NCBI GenBank assembly: GCA_033964015.1
Contig: CM066913.1
Span: forward strand, 33,803,577-33,867,576
Source: Scolanthus callimorphus
Taxonomy: Eukaryota > Cnidaria > Anthozoa > Actiniaria > Edwardsiidae
Length of the DNA: 64,000 nt
Direction: 5' to 3'
In this document: piece by piece, positions 15,001 to 27,600 of the stretch
Layout of the letters: the number at the start of each line of letters is the position of its first letter
How positions within the stretch are numbered: the first letter of the stretch is position 1
The notes under the pieces: model-generated
The model's database searches: none
Told to the model about the DNA's origin: nothing
The model's input: only the letters and a program-made list of their open reading frames with translations
Made by a program: the position numbers and the translations under genes

Positions 15001-18000
15001 GCAGCTACCGGAAAAAAATTGATGCGATAGTAGTCTCCTTTATTCTAGTCTAGGAGCAGCTACCGGAAAAAAATTTCGCGTCGGCGCACCCAACGCGCAG
15101 AAAATAACATAGAAAGATAGGTACATGCCTAAGGTTCAATTTGATCCGTATCGCACAGATTGGCTTGTGGGACAACACCCCGATATTTGGCATTTTGTTC
15201 CCCTACTGCTCACATGTCCATTGCAAAAATTGCGAACTTATACGCCTCTAAACCCCTCATTCAAGGATCAAAAGTATCCAAAACTTTGTATCATTGTGCG
15301 AAATCACACACTTTAAATTCCTAGCTGTAAATCTGCCCTTAATGGGCACTCTAACGTCAGAAATAGAAATTAGAAGTTGGCAGCCATATTAGTTCTTCTT
15401 TGTTATTTAAATGAGTTGTGCCTCCTCTCCTGAAGACATAGATATAGGCTGTAGCGCTACAAGTACAGCGTGCCTAAATGTGTGCGTTGGCACAAAATAT
15501 CCCTCCAGTGCATTGAACACTTATGTGGACATTTTACTGCTGTCGTATGTTTTCTGTGACCTCTGCTGACATAAACAACAATTATAGGTTTATTAGAAAA
15601 ATACAAAAAAAAAATTTCTTTATTCAAAATTACCTTGTTAAATGATTCAAACAAAGAAGGTACCAGACCATTAAAACTATATACATTAGGCCGGGAAAGC
15701 TGTACAGTCTATGCCTATTCTTGACTATCAAGAATTCAGGAACTCATGAATAAAAAAAGGAAACTCTGCGGACATTGCGGAATAAGTTTGCATCTAACCA
15801 TTTGAAACGCATTTATTTCTGCACGTATGCAGAGTTTGATGTGTTTCTTGATAAAATTTTGAATTTTACAGGCTCTAAATTAGTTTATAGTTTGACAAAG
15901 AACATGTGAGCATCTTCTAACAAAGTGTCCGAAATCGGAATGTTGTCCCATGGCCTTATTTGTAACACTCGCCCTAAATTAAACCTTATACATATACCTA
16001 TCATCCTTTGCTACTTTCCCGGGTCTGCGCGATGGGTGCTCCGAAAACAACTTTCTAGGCATCTTTTCAAGATCTGCTCCTAGACTTTCCTAAAGGGACG
16101 GTGTTTTGCAGGCTAAAAGAACATATCACACTACTAAAAACATTGTTTTGCTTCACCTGTTAGTGCTAGCATACAAACCAACACATTATAATAACTCTGG
16201 CGAGAATGTGACGTGTCTTTCGGGATCTAGTGAACATTTGGTCTTACTTGATTGGTCCGTTGGTTTGATCAGCAGTCCATAGTGTAATGTTAGTAGTCTC
16301 ACTGATACCACCAACAGATGGAGGGAGCGGAGCTGAAGAGAAAAAAAAAGGGTTAGTCCTAACAAGATATTATTGAAGTCTTTTTGTGATAGCCGGAACT
16401 TCCAGCTGTAAATAATATAATAAGAATAATAACGCTATTTCCATAAGCTCATCGGCGCTTCACAACTTTTGAAGAGGAAAGAAAGCATACGAAATAAAAA
16501 AAATGAGAAAGTTGTAAACAAGAAAAACAAAATCAATATTTACCGAGCATTTATCGCTGAGGAAAGAAATGGCGAGAAGAAACCGTAATGTTCAAATTCG
16601 CAGCTCATACAAAATATTGTTGGCTTCCTGTGTTGCGCGGGCCAAAAGTTGCATGAAAAAATCAGCCAATCACAAAAGTTTCCCCAACAGACGCTAAATA
16701 TTTTAATACATCAGATTTACATCCAGTTGAGAGAAACAGCAGATTGCACAGCGGTCCAAACCTATGCGCAAAACCAGTTAGCTTATTAAAAACACGTAGC
16801 TGCTCCTAGACTAGAATAAAGGAGACTACTATCGCATCAATTTGGTGCCTGGTGGTATAGGGCGTACCGTGTTAGGATTCTTTTTATGCGGCTGAGCAGG
16901 CGAGGATGCGATTGAGCAGGAGCTCACTTTCGGCAAGGAGCCCGGTGCGGAGCCGCTGAGTAATGACGTCGCAAATCATGGTTGTAACGATCTTGTTTGT
17001 GTTCCTAGTGCAGTGTATACTGGAAATGACGTTGCTAGTAAAAAGGCGAATATGACATTTTATACCACAACGCGCGCGTTTCTCGAATTCTGATTGGCTC
17101 TCAGTCATGGGTACATAAAAGTATGTACCACGAAACGCGCCATCATCAGCGCGCGCGCTAAAAAGAACCAATGAAAACACCGTTTGACCGAGCGCGCGCG
17201 CTGTTTTTGTATTTATTTTTGCCTTTTTGTTGTGGTATAAAACAAATGTCCTCTGATTTTCCGTGGTATGTCCTCTTATATACCACGGAATGACGTAATA
17301 AAGTGGTCAAAATGTACTGCGGACCCACTCGGCTGCGCCTCGTGAATCCACAACATTTTGACCACTTTATTACGTCATTCCGTGGTATATAAGAGGACAT
17401 ACCACGGTAAATCAGAGGACATTTGTTAAATGTAGTCCGTGGTACACGACGAGTAAACGTGACATTCTAAAGAGGAGTTCCGTTATCTTAAATGGAGGGA
17501 TCCAGAGTCTGAAAAAATATATACTTACCCGCTATTTGAGTCTGATCACTTGCGGAAGTCTTCTTGCTCGTCCCACAGTTTGTAGTTGAAGTGATATCAA
17601 TGAAATATTCCGTTCCTGGAAACAGTCCGTCAAACACGTGGCTCCGCTGGCTCCACTTTGCTGTGTATTCAGGTACGTCAGTACTAAAGGACGGCCAGTA
17701 CGACTTGTTGCCTTTCAGTGCAATCTTAGCACAAGAAAATATCGGGGATTCATATATAGATTCAGTTTTACTTGGTATTGGTGGATTAATGCCTATGTGC
17801 CATACACTGCCACTGAAAAAATAATTTTTATTGTCATACCAAAGGGGCAGAGACTCTCTCGACTGCATGCCTGTTCCGGGGAGGCGGGAGTGAGTCATAA
17901 AATTAAACCTTCAAAACATCCCCTGGTCATTTTGAGAAGTCCCAAAAAATCCTATAACCAAAATTACCCCCCTCCACCGCCCACCAACCCAATAAGTATT

Positions 18001-21000
18001 AATGACGTTCGTCTATATGGTATAATCAATAATAAACGAAAAGCAAATTATGTTTATTCGAAAAACATCATAAAATATAAGTCACTTACCGTAAAGTGTC
18101 CTCCACTCCCCTCGAATCCTTGTGGTGGTTCCCATGTCACTTTGATTGATCTCTCAGATAATGTTTTTGACTTAAACTCGGCCGGTGGACCCGGGGCTGC
18201 AAAGAGGCAGTTCTAATAAGAATTTCTTTACAATAGTAGACCGGTCTGATCTCGTCTTCGCTTGATTACTCAACAAACAACGGAACATAAAATATCTGAG
18301 CAACAAACATGTTTCTTTTATATCACGGGGCAACCCCTAACGCCAATCGGTGTCTTTTCAATGCTGCGATGACGTAGCAACGGTAGCTAGGTAGGGTTAA
18401 GGCTATAGAACAATAAATGCCTTATTGGGAATTGCTGCTTTGTTTTGGCAGAGCTCAGATGTTCATTAGGACTAACTCCCCAGGTCACACAATATTTAGT
18501 GTGCTACTATGGTCCAATAATATCTCGATCATATATACGTACTTACGTGATGTCTGTAATGTTATTGGCCGAGTATAGGGACCGGGTGTAGAAAAACAGT
18601 ATACGCTCGTACTCGTAGGTTATAGATGCTACAACTCCCCAGGCCATACAGTATAGCATACTGCGCCTGTGTCTTATAAGTGCTTGCTGTAAGCGCTCTT
18701 CTCTTCCGCACGCGCGATGTCCCGTTACTCGAGATCTTGACGTCAAGTTCATACTCTCTAATGATTCCGTTCAGTTGATGCTGAGGCACAGGAAGCCATG
18801 AGATGTTGAACGTAGTCGAGTTGATCTCGGTGAACTTCAAGGAATCAGGTGGAGCATCGGGGGCTGTGAAAAGAAATGATATCAACATCAGTTGCCAAGA
18901 GGCAATGGCAATGGCAATGGCAATATTGTTAACCCACCGTCCTGGTGTGTCTGCTCTTCTTGTGATGGACTAAAAGGACCAATGCACACTTGGTTCATGA
19001 CAGAGATCCACACATCGTACACGGTGAACTTGCCAAGCCCATCGATTGTGAAGCTTCCGGCGCTAGCGTCACTGACATTTTCATATTGTGCCACTCCCCC
19101 TTTCGGTTGATATTTGATCTGATATCCTTTCAAGTCACCATACGGTTTCCGGTGATCTGAGAACTGAAGAAGTGTTCGCCAATTGTCAGACCATTTTACA
19201 CAGGCCATAATTGAGAAGAATGTTGATGTTACAGAAATTGTAAAACAAACGAAGGAAGGAAGGAATTTACAGAAGGAAGGAACAGACCTACAAATAAACA
19301 CAAACAATCTAACAGACGATCATAAATACAATAGTAAAAGTAGAATATAATGCGGCAACAGTTTCCTGCGATCTGTACCCGGGGAGCACTCTCTATATTT
19401 AAGTGTAGTGGATATGCCGCCTAGGCTTCAAAACCCTGAGCATATCCCAAACTATCCCCAAAATATGGTACTCCATTCCAGACCTTGTGCGAAAACAACA
19501 TGCCCTACACAGCCCACATTTTCAGCTGAACTTGCACTAGAACTACGCGCAATTGGATTGACTATTTTGTGCATGATGGCACTACTCTGTTTTAAGCAAA
19601 TTTGTGCTGTCACGCATTACAGTCAGTTATGTAGGAGCTGCTCGTAAGATCGAACGATATTGGTTTGATGCACCTCATTGTTCTATTGTATTTTCGTTCT
19701 ATTCTTGTGTTTCCATTGTTTTTCACTGAGGTGCATCAATCATATAGGGTAAGGTCTTCCGATGGGATTCTACATGACCCATTACAGTGACATAATAGCG
19801 TTATTTGTTTGATTTTATATTTAGCAGAAAGATATGTTTGTAAACGCCTTTAAAACCATTCCTTCTTTACCACAAATGTAAGAGTGTTTGAATGAATTTG
19901 TAAGAGTATCAGAAGTTTGTCGGACACCTTTACGGTTATACTGCCGTCTAGGGTCGAGATTGTCCTGCAGGCGGAACAATATTCACTCTGTTTTATCGGC
20001 CTTAAATTTAAATACCCTACCCCACACCTAGTTAGATACCACACCTCAGACTGAATAGTACCCTATCAAATACCCTTCTCATAAAAATCAGTCAAGACCC
20101 CAGAGTTAGAGAACCATACCCTATCGGGCGGCACATACCCGTTATCTTACTGAGTGAGTGGTAAATACCTTCCAGATCACAGCAACAGAAGTCGAGGAAT
20201 CAGCCTCCACCTTTGACAATACAGGTATTGCTTCAGGACCTACAAATGTAGAAAAAGTTGCTATGAAGGTTCGTTTTCTATATGACTCGTGCCACATTGC
20301 GTTACAAGCAAGATTATCATAGTGTTCCCACTCTCGGTGCGTCACCACACCAAGACATCTATGACATCTTTTTTCCGAAAACGGCGTTAGAGCGCAATTA
20401 GACAACATCCGTACAGACAAGGCGTGCGGGCCAGATGCTGTCCCAGCCAGAGTACTGAAAGAGGCCGCGACTGAGCTTGCGCCCATCCTCACATTGCTGT
20501 TCGAGCAGTCAATGAAAGATGGGGTGCTCCCTACAGCGTGGAAGGACGCTAATATAACAGCAATCCACAAGAAGGGCCTAAGATCTGACCCACAGAATTA
20601 TCGCCCAGTATCTTTAACATCTCTGGTTTCAAAATTGATGGAACACATTGTTTCTAAACATATAATGTGTCACCTATCAGCAAATAACATCCTTACTCCG
20701 CTGCAGCATGGATTCCTGGAAGGTCTCTCTTGCTCCACTCAATTAATAACTGTCATTCATGATTGGTCATCCGTTTTAAACGCTCATGGGCAAGTAGACG
20801 TAGTATTTCTCGATTTTGCCAAGGCGTTCGACTCGGTTCCTCATGAACGCCTACTGGTCAAGGCCGAGTACTATGGAATCAGAGGAAGACTCTTACTGTG
20901 GCTAAGGCACTTTCTTACCAACAGAAGACAGCGAGTGGTCGTCAATGGGGCCTCTTCCACCTGGTCCCCAGTACTATCAGGCGTGCCCCAAGGGCACAGT

Positions 21001-24000
21001 CTTAGGACCGATCTTATTCTTGCTGTTCATAAATGACCTACCATCTGGAATCAAGTCTCACGTGAAACTGTTTGCCGACGACAGCGTCCTTTACCGCCCA
21101 ATAAAAAGCTCTGATGACCATCACGCCCTACAGCAGGATCTTCACTACCTTGAACGATGGGCAGACCAATGGCAGATGAAGTTTGCGCCTAAAAAATGTT
21201 ACATATTGACCATCACCTTGAAGCGTGACAAGTCCCAGTTTCCATATTGTCTATGTGGCACAGCACTCCATGGGGTTAGCGTCCAAAATTACTTGGAGTT
21301 CACATTTCAACATCTCTCAATTGGTCTAAACACACGGAGGAAGTCAAGAAGAAGGCCAAATGCAGTCTTGGGTATCCTACAAAGGAATTTATCTTCCTGT
21401 CCAGCTGCTGTGAAGGAGCAGGCCTACAAGGCGCTGGTACGACCACTGGCGGAGTACGGGACGGTGGCATGGAGTCCCCACACTAAGAAGGACATTCAAA
21501 AGGTTGAATCTGTACAACGCCGCGCCGCCAGATTTGTGTGCAACGATTACGGAAGGCATAGCAGTGTCACAGATATGTTGGTAAACCTAGGATGGCACTC
21601 ATTAGAACTTAGGCGATCAGTATTCGACTCTGTCATGTTCTATAAGATCTACCACGGGCTAGTCAAAATTGATTTCCCATGTGACGTCCAGCGCAAACCT
21701 GGCTGTTACTCAACCAGGTCAAGCGTCAGAAACACCTGCCAACTTACACTTCCGCCTCCTTCTATTAATCAGTTTAAATTCTCCTTTTTTCAAGAACTAT
21801 CCCCGTCTGGAACTCTCTGCCACAGCAAATCATAGACCTCAGCACTGCTAATGAATTTAAGATAGCCGCCACTGGCGAGCTGGCCCGGCAATGATCTAGT
21901 TATCATACTACCCATGTACATGTCGTTATTGTCGTGCTTGTCTCTCGTTGTCTTTATTGCTACGTTTATTTATTTATTGTTTCCTTTGCTTTATTTATTT
22001 ATTTATTTTATTTTATTTTATTCAAGGCGTAGTATGTGCATGGGTGGTTGGTACGCTGTACCTCATTGCCGGATTAGCTCGCTAGTGGCAATTACTATAT
22101 TTAAAGGTTAAAGGTAAAGCGGTACGCTGTTTACAACTAGCTGTTAGTGGTTGCTGCCATTCAAACTTGCATTGCTAGCCTTTGATAAAAATCGAACCCA
22201 AAAAAAAAGGTCTATGAGCGATAACAGACAGAACCTAAAGGACCTGCAAACTTCTATCTTCGCAGTTTATGAAAATGTATGCTTAACATGTTGTACACAA
22301 GCAGTCAAAGACAACATTGCAAAACTCGGAGGATATATATTAAGGCCTAAACTTAGGGAGGATTGATCAGTACGAAAATAAAAACATATTCTTTAAATAT
22401 CATTTACAAGCATTGGATAGACCGTGTAAAAATGCGTAATGTATGCAAGGGAAGCTTAATAAAGGGATTTTTTTCCGATATACCTGCACCCGAAAGAAAT
22501 TATAAAAGAGACAGATGACCAAATGTCATTTCCGCTCTGCCGTGAAAACCACTTCAAATGCGTATGCTGCTCTGGGGAAGGGGTGGGGGGCTCCCAAATG
22601 GCGTTGATGGTGGTATGACCGTTATTTTTGGGGGGCTTTTAAGCCCCTCGGGTTTAGGCGATCCGGAATTTTTAGGGGTTGGCTTTGATCGAAATGGGGT
22701 ACGCTGAAGAAAATCCGTTATTTTTTTAGGAGTTGGAAATGACTAAATCACACTACTCGTTCAGTAATAATTGTCAATAAATGTTGGTACTTTTTAGGAA
22801 GTACCGAAAAGTAATGTTTAGGGTGGAATTTGTTACAGGCCAAGTATTTTTAGGGTGAAAATTCGGTCTTCCCGACGGTCATTCCTACCATCTTCAAGTA
22901 CCCCCTACCCCTAAGGCCTCTTTTAGCGCGATGCAACTATCATTTGCAGAAGTCCACACAAGATAACTCTTTGAAATCAATTAAAAAATATATATTTTGA
23001 AATAAGAAATTACTAAAACCCTGAGCACAGTACATACGGCGGATCGCAGATAAACGTCTTTCCCATGTTGCCGACAAAGAATCATAATAAATAAATAAAT
23101 AAAATGCGGAACAACACTTCCACTTACATGATGAGTTTGAGAACTAGTTATCTAGTACTTACAATCTGGCTTTGTTCTGATATACACCTCCTCGCTAAAT
23201 GGACCGGCCTTGATGGTATAGCCTAGCACTTTAACCTTGTACACAGTGTACTTGTGAAGTCTGTCTATGTCTCTTGTTACGACACTGGAGCGGATATATA
23301 TCACTTTTGGTGCATTTACATCACGTTCACTGTACGATATTATATACCAGCGGAGTTTACCATTTACGCATGCATCGACGAGTGGGGACCACGTGGCACG
23401 GATGGAAGTAGAGTTCAAGGCTGTCAGGGTCAACGTGGGAGAGCACTCAGGAGCTGTAAACGAAATAACAAATCATAGATAGCGCGCAAATGAGTAAAAA
23501 ATATTGTTTTTGGCTAAGAAAATAAAACTCATATCTTCAAGCAACCGTGTAATTATCTTTTTGTTATATAGACACACGCTTCTGAATGGCTAACTGTATT
23601 GACTTTTGTGTTTCGCTTGCAACACTCATCTGAAATCTGTTCCATCCTTAATAATAATAACTAGAGTATTTACTCACCATCTTCAGAGGTCTGTACACTA
23701 ATGCTGTCACTGGTGGCCCCTTTGTAATGAGTATTCCTGGCAGAAATGGTGATCGAGTAGCGCGTGAACTTATTGAGAGAAATCAGACGACGATATTTCG
23801 AATTTATGGTGTTCACGGAGACGCTGTCTTTTATTCCGCCTTGTGGAGTGTATTCTATCAAGTAGTCTTTAAAACGGCCATTGAGCTCGTAGTCGTTAGA
23901 TTTCTAAACGAGAAGAAAAGAAGAGTATACATCTCCTCTCAATCGGATATGCGAGCAACCAGTCGAGCACCAGCTAGACAGCCTCGCACAGCCGCCAAAT

Positions 24001-24596
24001 TGTATCAGGGGCGTAGCCAGAGGGGGGGATTCCTGGGTTGCATGTGACCCCCCTTTTTAGAAGAAAAATACAGTGAACATTAAGAAAAACATCGGTAAGC
24101 TGGAAAAGGGCACCATACAGTTGTACAGATGTGAACCCCCCCCCCCCTTTTCTCAAATCCTGGCTACGCCCCTGTGTATGGCAAAAGTCAAAGTAAAACA
24201 GGATCCACTTTCATCGCCTGAGTGAGGTAAGAGTATCACGACTGTCTCGTTAGATATAATACAATGACCAATCCATGACCAACTCTTACATTTCGCGGTT
24301 TCGAAATTCATAATGTCTTTAAAGACAACCTTGTTGAAAGTGTAATATTCTCGTGCCCGGGTGAATTCAAGTTTAGGCAAGGGTTCAGGCGACAGTTTCT
24401 CGTTGAAGCAACATTACAGAACAAAGTAGTCGGGAAAGGAAAAACGGTCCTTTATACAGCTATTTCAATAAAGGTTGTCGGCCTTGTGAACTCAAGCCTA
24501 CGCGCACAGATACAAAACATCCTATTTTGATGATAATCCCCGGTCTGGCTAGTAATGTCCTGCCAGTTTATCTAGTAGCTCGCACGTACTCGGCTC

Positions 24597-24652
<56 letters not shown>

Positions 24653-27600
24653 AGAAGTGGATGGACGCACGCTAAATATTGTCCATTCCTTAAATGGCAT
24701 ATACACGGGCGACATCGTTGCGTGACAATCGTGTTTCTCAGGTCTCTTACAAACACGCCTTTTAACCAATCACAATGCGCACATTCTCCATAGGCGTTAT
24801 TTTCTAAAATCACTTAAACAGTGAGCCGCTCAAGACCTTATACCCACACAGTTTTGCCGTACGCGCGCTTACGTCTTCCGACAGCATTTTTTGAAATAGC
24901 TGTATCTCTACATCATTCACCTTCCACCAGATGCTCATTCTTGTAGATGATTCAACTCGATTGTTGCTGATGATTATCTTCCCTTCAGGTGCTTGGAGAG
25001 AGAAAAGACGGACATTATTTGTCACGAAGCAAATTTATAAGTTGACACGCTGCGATGCAACTAACAATGTTAACACAAAAGAAGAAAACGGGAACTTCAT
25101 TTTGCCATAGCGCGAAATAAAACCAAATTTGTATATGCTTATCATTTCCCTCAAATAATTTGATGTTTTTTAAACTAGTAGAATACCAGGACACTTCGTC
25201 TCGTTTCCGATTGGCTCACGAAGTAAAGAGAAAGAGATATGATAGCCAATACAAACCTGCCATCAGTGTTGTATATGTTTTCAGAGTACTCCATAAACCT
25301 TTCCCCACCACACTTGTCCCTCTCGCCTTTACTGTATATCTGGTATAAGGCTTCAGCTGGTCGAGCTCATAAGATGATACTGCCCCAACGTTGATGAACT
25401 GAGCTCTTTTACCTTCAAGTCGGTAATACACGGTGTAGCCAGTCAACACACCCGTGTCTTCAGATGGAGCTACCCTCAAGGAAAGGGTGACCGAACGCCT
25501 CTTGGGGACACCAGTAACAAACGGCGCGGCAATTACATCTATGGCAACACAAGTAACAATATTATGATTGGATTGGTAAGATGACAGCACCAACGTTCTC
25601 TGGTATGTGCACATATATGGCGTTGTCAAAAAGTAACCAATCAGCAGCAATCTTGTCTCCAGAACCATCTCTCGTTTGGTCAGCTGGGAGCAAAAAGGTA
25701 GAAATTCTGGAGGATTCTAAAATTTTGACGGAGGAAGGGACGGAAGCAGGGGAAGGGGGGAGGCGGGGGTTACATACGTACTTAATGGAACATGAACTAC
25801 ATATGAAGACTGCGCCGGTGCTGCACTCGGGATTGTCAGCGGATATGTTGCTGCACAGGCGTATGATATAGTACAGTTCACTGCTCGTTTAGCTAAGTCT
25901 GCTGATCGCTGACACTTGTAAGATTGCATGACATCGGATGCACTTGTAAACCGGATATCGATGTTGTTAGTCGTCTGTCCATCTACTTTGCTACCGTTCT
26001 TGTACCACGTGATGTCGGGTTGTGGGTAACCTTTGGCGCAGGACAGCGACAGAGTCGTGCCTTTATGGGGGTTGAGAGTCACTTGCATGGAATGGCCACT
26101 GGGTGAAAAGACTACAACCAATATCATTTAGACAAAACCAATCTCCATAAAATACAAAAGTAAAGGAAAGCTGCCTAGGAAATTTCTGGCAAGTTCGACG
26201 AAGGCTTTCATACAATCAAAACCAGTAGAGTGTCAATTCTGCCGCGAAAAGATTAGTCGCGTAGTGGCGAAATTTTGATCACGTGCTCACAGTTTCGTGT
26301 ACCACGTGATTAACGTTTTCCGCTGGTTGTCTTGTTGTTTCTTGTCTGCTGTGACAAGATGGCTAACGTTCGGTTCAAGGATCAGCTTTTACGAAACGAC
26401 TCTTCACGAATTTAAAAGGTTTTTCTTACCAAAGAATTGCTAGTGAACTCTAGAAAAGAACTCTTGATCTTCATGCTAGCAGAAAAGATCCCAAGGCTTC
26501 GACATTTTCAGTCATGTTTAGTTGGTTGTTTACGTCGACTCGCACATAGGTCTAAAAAATATCTATCACGTGGTACACGAAATAGTGAGCACGTGATCAA
26601 AATTTCGCCACTACGCGACCAATCTTTTCGCGCCAGAATTGACACTCTGCTGGTTTTGATTGTAGTTTTGAGCGGATAAACAAATAGGTCAAATATTCTC
26701 CTGTAAACTGTAATTTCAATCCGCGAAATTCACCTCGCAATCATACGCCGAAACACTCAAGAACATTCAAAATGTTGATCATATATTCTCTAATAAAATA
26801 TGGTTTGTAATTTTTTTGTGGCCTCCCTGTAAGTTAGGAATGGCAAGTTTTCTTTTATTATCTTTATATATAAGATCAATTTTGTTGATTTGAAAAAAAA
26901 ACTCATCAAAAACTCACTTAAAGATGGTTGATTAAATTTAACAGTGAGACAACCTGACTCACCAAATTCACAGCCATAGAGATCAACACGCATACACACG
27001 GCTCCGTGATGGGCAGTAGGGCTAACTCTGATATACTGACCAGCAAAGGGAACTGAAAACCACGTAACCCGACCAGTACCTCGACCACTGTTACCAGGAA
27101 AAGTCTGAAGTGTAGAACAAAACTCATTCATTCAATTTCCACTGCAGCTTGAATTGACTGCCTTCGTGAAAGATCTCTACCTTTATGTTTTGTTGTCCAT
27201 CCTTGAATGCGTTCCAGTTAGTCCCGGTAAAGCTGTACTTGATGGAAAACTGTGTAACCCAATTATCCCTCGTGGGGTCCCCCTCTGTGGCTATTCCTGT
27301 CACTGTCTTCACCTTCCCAAGGTCAACCTGAAGGAATTCATTATTGGATGAAGAGCTGCACCAGGATGAGCCACCGTACAGACGTCCAGCGGAGGCTGTG
27401 TGAGAGTTGTCCGAGTGTGATGAGGATGAGAGCTGAGAGTCGAGTACCAGGCCCCCCTCGACTCCTAGCGAAGTGGCGCATCCTGGGTATGATAAAGAAA
27501 TTGCTTTGTTTGTATGTCTATCAGGGGTATGTCTATCAGGGGTATGTCTATCAGGGGTAGCGAATAGTAAATCCGAGACTGGCCGAGAGGCGGAGACTGG

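Noticed and set aside
17638..18216. 192-codon plus-strand frame
   Set aside because: Shadow of gene A exons 18-19 on the other strand, with no domain and a proline-rich low-complexity middle.
24286..24394. Possible extra minus-strand exon ([17 protein letters not shown])
   Set aside because: FN3-2 is already complete from exons 12 and 13 in phase 0, and the stretch lacks a good acceptor.
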